A DNA stretch of 5,678 nt, from contig CAMQYB010000143.1 of assembly GCA_947039055.1 (NCBI GenBank), positions 1 to 5,678 on the forward strand, in the 5' to 3' direction. Below the pieces are notes generated by a model. It worked only from the letters and a program-made list of their open reading frames with translations, made no database searches and was not told the origin of the DNA. This DNA is from an uncultured Deferribacteraceae bacterium (GTDB lineage Bacteria > Chrysiogenota > Deferribacteres > Deferribacterales > Mucispirillaceae). Shown here in pieces: positions 1-5,589 of this stretch. How positions within the stretch are numbered: position 1 is the first letter of the stretch; every line of letters starts with the position of its first letter. A program made the translations under genes and the position numbers.

Positions 1-502
1 ATCTGGGAAAGCATACGATTATAACGATGACTATTCTGTTTGGAAAAAAAATATAGATGTTGATGGCGAGTCTAACGGGTGGGGCGTTCATTCTTCCTAT
101 GAGTTGATATATATTGATAACAATGTTATATCCATTATTTCTAAATTATGGGCTTTTCCAGCAACAAATCGTCCAATTATGTACGACACACCTCTAGTTT
201 ATAGTTTGAATAGTGGTAAAATCTTAAATGAGAGAATAGACGACTTAATTTATTCTGTAGATGACGAAAAATTTATCATCTTAATGAAGCAAAAAATAGA
301 AACACAGTATGGCGATTTCACTTCTTTTGAAGAGTTTAAATCGTATGACTTTTTTAAATCAAAATATATTTACAATGTTGATGCTTCGGGAATAACTTTT
401 GAGAATCAAAATCATAGGTATCCTCTACACATTTCATTCACTTATGATGAGCTTAAACCATTTGTGAATAAAAAATCAGAGCTTTACTACCTATTTAAGT
501 AA
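1..502 (+). CDS. C-terminal part of a DUF3298-like protein (5' end outside window)
   Basis: The reading frame is open from position 2 to a TAA at 500-502, giving 166 readable residues, so the true start lies to the left of the window. The TTG at 104 is an internal codon (LIYIDNN) and not a start. The order of features recalls the DUF3298 domain found in RsiV-like and lipoprotein-like extracytoplasmic proteins: a strand-rich stretch (SSYELIYIDNNVISI), then a 'Y.L.SGK.L...I.DLI' segment where the family has 'F.L.TGK.L.L.DLF', then a charged helix, and finally a 'DASGITF...ISFTYDELKPF' end where the family has 'GL.F.F......IPYSELK'. No membrane segment is visible in this part, and any signal peptide would be upstream. 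The family's common GGAH motif is not seen. There is no convincing terminator right after it. The family assignment is from memory of the pattern and is only moderate; that it is a real coding region is much surer. Confidence 0.6.
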   Translation, partial: SGKAYDYNDDYSVWKKNIDVDGESNGWGVHSSYELIYIDNNVISIISKLWAFPATNRPIMYDTPLVYSLNSGKILNERIDDLIYSVDDEKFIILMKQKIETQYGDFTSFEEFKSYDFFKSKYIYNVDASGITFENQNHRYPLHISFTYDELKPFVNKKSELYYLFK

Positions 503-527
503 GGTATTGATTATTAGATAAATATAG

Positions 528-541
528 AGAAGAATTCTTCT
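528..541. repeat. 14-bp perfect palindrome in the intergenic gap
   Basis: AGAAGAATTCTTCT equals its own reverse complement. It lies 26 bases after the stop of the first gene, in an otherwise featureless AT-rich gap (503-690). As RNA it would give only a 5-bp stem with an AATT loop and no T-run follows, so it is not a normal terminator. It could be a protein-binding site or chance. Confidence 0.35.
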
Positions 542-647
542 AATTGTTTATCAACAAGTTTAGTTAATATTCAAAATAATAGTTGTGCTAATAAAATTTT
601 TAATAGAATATATGAGTTACAAAGAAAGAAAATCCAAATAATTAAAC

Positions 648-677
648 TTGACAATATAGAGGTTTTTATAATAGATT
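648..677 (+). promoter_or_regulatory. Candidate sigma-70-type promoter for the rmlD-type gene
   Basis: A perfect -35 box TTGACA (648-653) is followed after 18 bases by TAGATT (672-677, four of six consensus matches). A perfect TATAAT also exists at 667-672, but it is only 13 bases from the -35 box, which is too close for a normal pair. The start of transcription would fall near 684, leaving a short leader before the ATG at 706. AT-rich DNA produces such boxes by chance, so this is a candidate only. Confidence 0.4.
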
Positions 678-692
678 TTAAATATTGTAAGT

Positions 693-696
693 GGAG
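693..696 (+). promoter_or_regulatory. Ribosome binding site that sets the rmlD-type start
   Basis: GGAG sits 9 bases before the ATG at 706. The in-frame GTG at 691 overlaps this Shine-Dalgarno sequence and so is very unlikely to be the start. Starting at 706 also gives the normal RmlD beginning, with the glycine-rich motif close to the N-terminus. Confidence 0.75.
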
Positions 697-705
697 AATG
701 ATTTT

Positions 706-1566
706 ATGAATAGTAAAAAGATTATGATAACTGGTGGCAGAGGAATGTTAGGTCGTCAGATTACAGATGATTTTAAGAGTGAGCACACTATTTATATAGC
801 TGATATTGATGACACCGATATAACAGATTTAGATAGATTTCATAAATTTACAAAAGAGATTAATCCAGATATTATTATTCATGCAGCCGCATACACAAGA
901 GTTGATGGTGCTGAAACAGAATCAGATTTTGCATATAAATTAAATGCGTTAGGCAGTAAAAATGTTGCAGTCGTTGCTGAAGCTGTTAAGGCGAAAATAA
1001 TATATATATCTACTGATTATGTTTTTGATGGAGTATCAAGTAAACCGTATAACGAGTACGATACACCAAATCCAACTTCAGTTTATGGTAAGTCAAAATA
1101 TGCAGGCGAAGTTTTTGTAAAAGAGAATAGTAGTGATTATCTTATTACAAGAATTAGTTGGCTATACGGCTTAGGTGGTCCATCATTTCTACATACGATG
1201 AATAGATTATCTGTTGATGGTGTGAATGAGTTAAAAGTAGTGAACGATCAGATCGGTAATCCGACATCAACTATTGCAGTTAGCAGAAAACTTAAATCAC
1301 TTATAAATTCTGATATAGATCTAAAAGGTATATTTCATTTAACTTGTGAAGGTTCAACTTCATGGTATGATCTTGCAGTTGCCTTTTTTAAACTAAGAGG
1401 GTTTGATCAAAAAGTTACACCTTGCTCATCGTTAGAATATAAAACTTCAGCCAAAAGACCTGCAAACTCGCAGTTGGATAAGATGAACTTAAGACTACAT
1501 AACCTTGAACAAATGCCTAACTGGCAAGATGCGTTGAAAGAGTTTGTTGATATTGAAAACTGGTAG
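706..1566 (+). CDS. rfbD: dTDP-4-dehydrorhamnose reductase (RmlD family)
   Basis: The product is 286 residues, close to the family's usual 280-300. It is a short-chain dehydrogenase/reductase that uses NAD(P)H to reduce dTDP-4-dehydro-L-rhamnose to dTDP-L-rhamnose in the cytoplasm, the last step of the rhamnose donor pathway. Visible signatures are the nucleotide-binding loop TGGRGMLG (9-16), HAAAYTRVDGAE (59-70), the catalytic triad in STDYVFDG (T103, D104, Y105) with Y127 and K131 of YGKSK, W152 in ISWLYG, and NDQIGNPTS from N180. These match the known active-site layout of RmlD almost position for position. The start is the ATG at 706. No rmlA, rmlB or rmlC is in the window, so the pathway must be completed elsewhere. 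It converges with the glycosyltransferase gene to its right. A related reductase acting on another deoxysugar is possible but less likely. Confidence 0.92.
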   Translation: MNSKKIMITGGRGMLGRQITDDFKSEHTIYIADIDDTDITDLDRFHKFTKEINPDIIIHAAAYTRVDGAETESDFAYKLNALGSKNVAVVAEAVKAKIIYISTDYVFDGVSSKPYNEYDTPNPTSVYGKSKYAGEVFVKENSSDYLITRISWLYGLGGPSFLHTMNRLSVDGVNELKVVNDQIGNPTSTIAVSRKLKSLINSDIDLKGIFHLTCEGSTSWYDLAVAFFKLRGFDQKVTPCSSLEYKTSAKRPANSQLDKMNLRLHNLEQMPNWQDALKEFVDIENW

Positions 1567-1590
1567 GTTTATATTTTATTTAGTAGGTGT

Positions 1591-1679
1591 AAATTGGTTT
1601 GATATTGATGAGTGAATTGTAAATGAGTTGACAGATTATAGAAGTATTAACATACCTAATTTCCTCATCAAACCAGTTT
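1591..1679. repeat. Inverted repeat across the ends of two convergent genes
   Basis: The arm at 1591-1603 (AAATTGGTTTGAT) pairs with 1667-1679 (ATCAAACCAGTTT) over 13 positions with one T-G wobble; 63 bases separate the arms. The right arm lies inside the last codons of the glycosyltransferase gene. Only a TTTT follows on the + strand and an ATTT on the - strand, so it would be a weak terminator at best. GATGAG at 1607-1612 can pair alternatively with CTCATC at 1664-1669. It could serve as a bidirectional transcription stop between the convergent genes. Confidence 0.4.
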
Positions 1680-2547
1680 TAAGAAAGTTGTTTTTTATCA
1701 ATATATATCTAAACTGAATAAAGCTAGCATTATCAAGAGTGTTGAATTTCTTAATTGTATCTAATGTTGAACTATCTATTTTATCGTTATAAATCTCTTC
1801 AATTTTTTTAGATTGATTAATATACTCTTGAAATTTATCACTCAATGCTTTTCTACCATTAAGTAATTTTTTAATAATATATGTTAGGTTATATTTTTTT
1901 CCACCAACAATATTATCATCATGTTGACGGTATAAAATTAACGGTTTATCAATATACTCAATTTTGCCAAATATTGATGCGATAAGCATAATGTAATGAT
2001 CGTGCATCACTGCTTCCTCAGGAATATTGCCTATGATATTTTTTAGTTTTTTGTTTATCATTATCGTACAACCTGACGCTGTGTTTTGTACTAATAATTT
2101 ATTTAGATTAAAATTTTCTGCTTTCAAATTTTCAGATTTATTTGATGATAGTGAAATCAGATGTATATTTTCATCTACTAAAGATTTATCAGTGTAGACA
2201 AGTGCAGGTGAGTTATTTTCTAATATTTTTAATTTTTCAATAGACACTTCTAACTTGTTTTCAAGCCAAATATCATCATGATCAGAGAATGCGATATATT
2301 CACTATTTGAGTTTTTTAAAAGGTAGTTGAAATTTTCTTTAACTCCAAGATTTTTTGTAAATGGCAGTAGAGTTATTTTATCTGGGAGTTTAGAAATATA
2401 TTCATTTATTATTGATATGGTGTTATCTTTTGATCCGTCATCAGATATAATTATTTTAAAATCTTTATATGTTTGAGCCAATATAGAATCAATTTGTTGT
2501 GTAATATATTTGTCTGCGTTATATGTTGCCAGCAGTATATCTATCAT
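1636..2547 (-). CDS. GT2 family glycosyltransferase ('SDxDDIW' type)
   Basis: The product is 303 residues with a GT-A fold catalytic domain covering most of its length. Signatures are ILLATYN (4-10), SDDGSKDNT (35-43, nucleotide-sugar binding), FSDHDDIW (87-94, holding the metal-binding DxD), NTASGCTIMIN (155-165), HDH (182-184, likely holding the catalytic base) and PLILYRQH (202-209). This set is typical of the GT2 subgroup that includes rhamnosyl- and other transferases of O-antigen and capsule clusters. No membrane segment is evident, so it probably acts at the cytoplasmic face. The ATG at 2547 is preferred: the upstream in-frame TTG (2559) directly abuts the AAAGG at 2560-2564, while the ATG lies 12 bases from it and gives the normal family N-terminus. 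The gene is antisense to its neighbours, and hand-counted stretches run near 24% GC against about 33-34% in rfbD and galE, suggesting separate arrival. Donor and acceptor cannot be told from sequence. Confidence 0.88.
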   Translation of the reverse strand: MIDILLATYNADKYITQQIDSILAQTYKDFKIIISDDGSKDNTISIINEYISKLPDKITLLPFTKNLGVKENFNYLLKNSNSEYIAFSDHDDIWLENKLEVSIEKLKILENNSPALVYTDKSLVDENIHLISLSSNKSENLKAENFNLNKLLVQNTASGCTIMINKKLKNIIGNIPEEAVMHDHYIMLIASIFGKIEYIDKPLILYRQHDDNIVGGKKYNLTYIIKKLLNGRKALSDKFQEYINQSKKIEEIYNDKIDSSTLDTIKKFNTLDNASFIQFRYILIKNNFLKTGLMRKLGMLILL

Positions 2548-2575
2548 TATAATTTTCAACCTTTATATTTAATAA

Positions 2576-2607
2576 ATTATATGCTATATTTCATTTCATC
2601 ATATAAT
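2576..2607. promoter_or_regulatory. Candidate divergent promoter region between the glycosyltransferase and galE
   Basis: The 108-base divergent gap (2548-2655) must carry promoters in both directions unless the genes are read from outside. A perfect TATAAT lies at 2602-2607 on the + strand, about 49 bases before the galE start. A TATAAT on the - strand (2576-2581) lies about 29 bases before the glycosyltransferase start. Neither has a good -35 box at 16-18 bases, so both are weak calls in very AT-rich DNA. Confidence 0.3.
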
Positions 2608-2646
2608 TGTGATCAGTTTTTGTTTAGTTTTAATTTGTACCATAAC

Positions 2647-2650
2647 GAGG
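2647..2650 (+). promoter_or_regulatory. Ribosome binding site that sets the galE start
   Basis: GAGG lies 5 bases before the ATG at 2656. The open frame continues 61 codons further upstream, but that part overlaps the start of the opposite-strand glycosyltransferase and lacks any epimerase similarity. The ATG at 2656 puts the GGAGYIG loop at residues 7-13, as in the family. Confidence 0.75.
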
Positions 2651-2655
2651 TAAAT

Positions 2656-3636
2656 ATGTCTATACTTTTAACAGGTGGCGCAGGGTATATTGGGTCGACG
2701 GTTGCATCAATTCTTAAAGAAGAGGGAGAAGAGGTTGTTATATTAGATAATCTTAAACGCTCAAAAAAAGAACACCTACCAACTGGTATAAAATTTTACG
2801 AAGGTGATATTGATAATATCTCACTACTTGAAAAAATATATGCTGAAGAAAATATCGATGCTGTTATGCATTTTGCAGCTTTTATTGAAGTTGGAGAGTC
2901 AGTTTTAGAGCCTTATAAATATTATGAAAACAACTTTTCAAAAACGATTAAGTTCTTCAATTATTTTATTGATAAAGGTGTTAAGAAGATAATTTTTTCA
3001 TCAACAGCAGCAGTTTACGGCGAGCCTCAATATATTCCTATTGATGAAGATCATATTAAAAACCCAACGAACCCATACGGTATGTCTAAATTATTTGTCG
3101 AAAAGTTTTTAGAATCAGTTGATCGTTCATCAGATGTTCGCCATGTTGCTTTAAGATATTTTAACGCATCTGGAGCGTACGGTAATTTTGGCGAAAATCA
3201 TAATCCAGAAACTCATATTATACCTATAATATTAGAAGTGGCTTTAGGGCTTCGTGATAAAATATTTATTAACGGTGATGATTATAATACTAAGGACGGA
3301 ACGTGCGTTAGAGATTATATTCATGTGTATGATATTGCAATTGCACACCTGCTTGCGTACCGATACTTATCGAAAAGTAAAGAGTCGTTGAAAGTTAATT
3401 TAGGAAGTGGAGAAGGGTACTCTATTCTTGACATAATTGAAAGTTGCAGAAAGATAACTGGGGCTGAAATTCCAGCTGAGATTAGAGAACGTCGTGAGGG
3501 AGATCCTTCAACATTAATTGCGTCATCAAAAATAGCTGAAGACGTTTTAGGATGGAGAAGAGAGTATAAGACGGTTGATGCGATAATTGAAAGTGCATGG
3601 AAATTTCATAAAGCAAAGTTTGAAAACAACAAGTAA
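2656..3636 (+). CDS. galE: UDP-glucose/UDP-hexose 4-epimerase (GalE family)
   Basis: The product is 326 residues, the usual family length. It is an extended short-chain dehydrogenase/reductase with tightly bound NAD that interconverts UDP-glucose and UDP-galactose, and in some members the N-acetylated forms, in the cytoplasm. Visible signatures are TGGAGYIGS (6-14), D31 ending the second strand for the NAD ribose, GDI (50-52), HFAAFIEVGES (72-82), FSSTAAVYG (114-122, catalytic S/T near T117), YGMSK with Y141 and K145, ALRYFNASGA, CVRDYIHV and RREGDPSTLIASS near the C-terminus. By alignment from memory, the site of E. coli Tyr299, which controls acceptance of N-acetylated sugars, is L287 here, so strict UDP-Glc/UDP-Gal specificity should not be assumed. 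It is divergent from the glycosyltransferase and lies 106 bases before queE. It most likely feeds surface glycan synthesis, since no galK or galT is present. Confidence 0.9.
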   Translation: MSILLTGGAGYIGSTVASILKEEGEEVVILDNLKRSKKEHLPTGIKFYEGDIDNISLLEKIYAEENIDAVMHFAAFIEVGESVLEPYKYYENNFSKTIKFFNYFIDKGVKKIIFSSTAAVYGEPQYIPIDEDHIKNPTNPYGMSKLFVEKFLESVDRSSDVRHVALRYFNASGAYGNFGENHNPETHIIPIILEVALGLRDKIFINGDDYNTKDGTCVRDYIHVYDIAIAHLLAYRYLSKSKESLKVNLGSGEGYSILDIIESCRKITGAEIPAEIRERREGDPSTLIASSKIAEDVLGWRREYKTVDAIIESAWKFHKAKFENNK

Positions 3637-3649
3637 ATTTAAGTATATT
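3620..3649 (+). promoter_or_regulatory. Candidate promoter for queE at the end of galE
   Basis: TTGAAA (3620-3625) and TATATT (3644-3649) are each five of six matches to consensus and are 18 bases apart. Transcription would begin near 3656 and leave a leader of about 87 bases before the queE ATG. A second TTGAAA at 3675-3680 has no good partner. The rest of the 3637-3742 gap shows nothing further that I can recognise. Given the base composition this could be chance. Confidence 0.3.
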
Positions 3650-3742
3650 ATAAAGTAGGATTTAAGAAAATATATTGAAAGCGTAGTACAGTAATTAGAG
3701 ATTTAAAAAATTATAAATAGAAATTTAGAGAGAGTAACTAAG

Positions 3743-4450
3743 ATGGAAAAAGCGTATATAAATGAAGTGTTCGCATCAATTCAAGGAGAGGGGTTGTATA
3801 TAGGTTTATATCAACTTTTTATAAGATTTGAAGGATGCAATTTGTCATGTTCGTACTGCGACACAGATAACAGTAATAAAAAAGATTTTGAGATAAATGG
3901 TAAAAAATATCTAAATCCGATCACGGTTGATAATTTATTAGAGATCATCGCATCGGAATTTAATTTAGATTTATATCATTCAATCTCTTTCACAGGTGGA
4001 GAGCCGTCATTACAATCTGATTTTATAAAGGTGATGGTTACGGAAATTCGTAAACAAAATAAGGGTGTGAAATTCTTTTTAGAAACGAACGGATCACTTC
4101 TTGATAAACTGATAGAGTTGGATGAATATATGGATATTATGAGTATTGATTTAAAGATGCATAATAAAGAGTCTATATTAGCTTTGCCTAACTTATTTAA
4201 GGAATTGGGTAAACTTACTCACTCATCATTTTATCTAAAACTTCCATTTGATGCGTACGGACATGAGGAGAAAAATATTGATTATCTTATTGAACAACTC
4301 ACAACGAATGGTATCAAAGAGTTGATCGTTCAACCGTTAGATAATATGGTTGATGAGAAAATTATCGACAAATTGTTTGCAAAATTTTCTAAAACAGATA
4401 TTACTATTCGTTTGATTGCACAAACACATAAGCTTCTTTCAATTAGATGA
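3743..4450 (+). CDS. queE: 7-carboxy-7-deazaguanine synthase (QueE, radical SAM)
   Basis: The product is 235 residues. QueE converts 6-carboxy-5,6,7,8-tetrahydropterin to 7-carboxy-7-deazaguanine using S-adenosylmethionine, a [4Fe-4S] cluster and Mg2+, on the path to preQ0 and tRNA queuosine. The sequence shows the N-terminal EVFASIQGEG (8-17), then the cluster motif C32-x3-C36-x2-C39 followed by DT (40-41), FTGGEPSLQ (83-91, the SAM-contacting GGEP), LETNGS and SIDLKM further on, and the family's typical end RLIAQTHKLL. The ATG at 3743 has GAGAGAG (3728-3734) 8 bases upstream. A CX3CX2C motif with this GGEP and QTHKLL ending separates it from other small radical-SAM activases, such as pyruvate formate-lyase activase. 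No queC, queD or queF is in the window, so it is a lone pathway gene here, between a sugar epimerase and gmk. Confidence 0.92.
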   Translation: MEKAYINEVFASIQGEGLYIGLYQLFIRFEGCNLSCSYCDTDNSNKKDFEINGKKYLNPITVDNLLEIIASEFNLDLYHSISFTGGEPSLQSDFIKVMVTEIRKQNKGVKFFLETNGSLLDKLIELDEYMDIMSIDLKMHNKESILALPNLFKELGKLTHSSFYLKLPFDAYGHEEKNIDYLIEQLTTNGIKELIVQPLDNMVDEKIIDKLFAKFSKTDITIRLIAQTHKLLSIR

Positions 4451-4464
4451 TATTATTTTAAGGC

Positions 4465-4496
4465 TTGATATTTTATTTAAAACCTTGTAATATAAT
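4465..4496 (+). promoter_or_regulatory. Candidate promoter of the gmk-rpoZ operon
   Basis: TTGATA (4465-4470) is followed by TAATAT (4488-4493) at a 17-base spacing and by a perfect TATAAT (4491-4496) at 20 bases. The overlap makes the exact -10 box unclear. It sits in the 72-base gap between queE and gmk and would give a leader of roughly 20 bases. The position supports an operon start separate from queE. Confidence 0.45.
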
Positions 4497-4509
4497 AGTT
4501 TCACACTCT

Positions 4510-4515
4510 AGGTGA
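4510..4515 (+). promoter_or_regulatory. Ribosome binding site that sets the gmk GTG start
   Basis: AGGTGA lies 7 bases before the GTG at 4523, which is ideal spacing. The in-frame ATG at 4538 has only a poor purine run upstream, so the GTG start is preferred; using the ATG would shorten the protein by five residues before the conserved domain. Confidence 0.65.
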
Positions 4516-4522
4516 TTAATTT

Positions 4523-5146
4523 GTGAGTAGTAATAATATGAACGACGGCACTTTATTAATTTTTTCAGCTCCAAGTGGTGCTGGCAAGACAACCTTAGCA
4601 AAAATGTTTATGGAAAAATATCCTAACATTCAAGACTCTGTTTCTTATACTACAAGAGCTATAAGAGGCGTTGAAGTTGATGGTAGAGATTATTTTTTTG
4701 TGGGTCAAGATAAATTCAATGAAATGATATCCTCAGGCGATTTCTTAGAGTATGCTACAATACACGGAAATTTATACGGCACTTCTTTCAAGTTTATAGA
4801 AACTTCTATTAAATCAGGTAAAGATGTTCTTCTGGTGATTGATCCTCAAGGGGTATCACAAATAACGGATAGATTTTCTGGAAAAACGATAAAGATTTTT
4901 ATTGTAGCAAAGATTGATGAGCTTAGAAGAAGGTTAATTAGTCGAGCTGAAGAGTCTATTGATGAGATCAATAAACGATTAGAGAACGGTAAAAAAGAGG
5001 TTTGTTTTGCATGTGATTACGATTATTTAGTAGTCAATGATAAATTGGAAGATGCGTTCAATAAGATTGAAGCGGTTTATTTAGCAGAGAAATTAAAGAT
5101 TAAATATATGAACGATGAAGATATATATAAATACGTAGGAGAGTGA
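4523..5146 (+). CDS. gmk: Guanylate kinase
   Basis: The product is 207 residues, the standard length. It phosphorylates GMP (and dGMP) to GDP with ATP in the cytoplasm, an essential step of guanine nucleotide supply and recycling. Domains are visible in order: the P-loop APSGAGKTT (16-24, K22), the GMP-binding region SVSYTTRAIRGVEVDGRDYFFV (from S39, with R45, R48, E51, D53 and Y57; the family pattern is SxSxTTRxxRxxExDGxDYxF), FLEYATIHGNLYGTS (from F74, E76 and Y85), IDPQG (106-110; a Pro where Val or Trp is commoner), the lid region RLISRAEESIDEINKRL, and the closing YDYLVVND. The GTG start is supported by a strong ribosome binding site. The stop is 4 bases before the rpoZ start, so the two are surely one operon. 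The same pairing is known in E. coli, where Gmk and omega are both connected to ppGpp; whether ppGpp inhibits this enzyme cannot be seen here. Confidence 0.96.
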   Translation: MSSNNMNDGTLLIFSAPSGAGKTTLAKMFMEKYPNIQDSVSYTTRAIRGVEVDGRDYFFVGQDKFNEMISSGDFLEYATIHGNLYGTSFKFIETSIKSGKDVLLVIDPQGVSQITDRFSGKTIKIFIVAKIDELRRRLISRAEESIDEINKRLENGKKEVCFACDYDYLVVNDKLEDAFNKIEAVYLAEKLKIKYMNDEDIYKYVGE

Positions 5147-5150
5147 AGTT

Positions 5151-5396
5151 ATGCCTTTATTAGATATAGAGAAAGTTATTAATCAGAAGAATATTGCATC
5201 AAGATTTAAGTTAGTTCATTTAGCAGGTTTAAGAGCTAAGGAATTAAATGCACCGAGAGAGAACACTTATATCCCAACTACAAAAGCTAAGGTAAAAGTT
5301 ACAACAAGAGCGTTGACAGATCTGATCCATAATAAAATAGCTTTTCATGAAGAGTTGCACGGCCCTGATGCACAACCTAATCCTAACGAGAAATAG
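5151..5396 (+). CDS. rpoZ: RNA polymerase omega subunit
   Basis: The product is 81 residues, normal for omega, the small subunit that helps assemble and stabilise RNA polymerase by holding the beta-prime subunit. The core of the Rpb6/omega fold is visible: a first helix DIEKVI (5-10), the conserved SRFKLVHLAGLRAKEL (17-32; compare NRFELVxxAAxRARQL of other bacteria), a loop rich in Pro and Thr (33-50), and the second conserved helix TTRALTDLIHNKI (51-63; compare VTxxALxEIxxGKI). The C-terminal tail is polar and rich in Asn, Pro and Glu. Its binding site AGGAG (5137-5141) lies inside the last codons of gmk, 9 bases before the ATG, which points to linked translation. A long hairpin follows 33 bases after the stop. 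The assignment from sequence alone is good and is strengthened by the gmk neighbour. Confidence 0.9.
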   Translation: MPLLDIEKVINQKNIASRFKLVHLAGLRAKELNAPRENTYIPTTKAKVKVTTRALTDLIHNKIAFHEELHGPDAQPNPNEK

Positions 5397-5429
5397 TAAG
5401 TATTAAACATTAAGATAAATTATTAATTG

Positions 5430-5497
5430 ATAGATCAAGTAATTGACGAGAGGTTTTATTTATATAAAATTTTCTAAATTATTTGATCTATTTTTTT
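5430..5497 (+). terminator. Long two-tier hairpin with T-run, terminator of gmk-rpoZ
   Basis: The outer arm 5430-5444 pairs with 5477-5491 over 15 positions with one G-T wobble. Inside it, 5449-5458 pairs with 5465-5475 (ten pairs, two of them G-T wobbles, and one bulged T) and leaves a 6-base loop at 5459-5464. Seven T (5491-5497) follow directly. There is no matching A-run on the left, so it acts on the + strand only. The stem is AT-rich and unusually long (62 bases), but the shape is that of an intrinsic terminator. Confidence 0.75.
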
Positions 5498-5524
5498 GTG
5501 ACTAATTTTAGATAGGTATAATAA

Positions 5525-5553
5525 TTGACAGAGTTATTACTTTTAAATATGTT
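5525..5553 (+). promoter_or_regulatory. Candidate promoter pointing into the tandem repeats
   Basis: A perfect TTGACA (5525-5530) is followed at exactly 17 bases by TATGTT (5548-5553, four of six matches). An additional TATAAT lies at 5517-5522 with a TTGTGA at 5496-5501, 15 bases before it. Transcription from the first pair would start near 5560 and run straight through the repeat array. What lies beyond the window edge is unknown, so it may simply serve the next gene. Confidence 0.4.
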
Positions 5554-5589
5554 AGATGTTTGAATTGTTGATTTGGTTAAATGATTATG
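5552..5589. repeat. Diverged copy at the left end of the 35-bp repeat array
   Basis: This 38-base stretch keeps TTAG, TGAATT, GA and GGTTA in the same order and almost the same spacing as the perfect copies to its right, with a 1-base loss in the middle and about 4 extra bases at the end. It looks like a decayed terminal unit, as is usual at the edge of tandem arrays. Confidence 0.5.

Noticed and set aside
691..705. GTG start for the rmlD-type gene
   Set aside because: The GTG overlaps the Shine-Dalgarno sequence of the ATG at 706.
1628..1633. TTGACA as a promoter antisense to the transferase
   Set aside because: No acceptable -10 box lies 16-18 bases downstream.
2548..2559. TTG start for the glycosyltransferase
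   Set aside because: The AAAGG ribosome site directly abuts it, and family members begin at the MIDILLATYN position.
2473..2655. 61-residue N-terminal extension of galE
   Set aside because: It overlaps the opposite-strand transferase, has no epimerase similarity, and the ATG at 2656 has a proper ribosome site and the family's normal N-terminus.
3637..3742. preQ1 riboswitch before queE
   Set aside because: I see no short stem with a C-rich loop and A-rich tail of the preQ1 type in this AT-rich leader.
4460..4486. Terminator hairpin after queE
   Set aside because: AAGG and CCTT can pair with a mismatch-interrupted extension, but the stem is weak and no T-run follows; the same bases fit the gmk promoter better.
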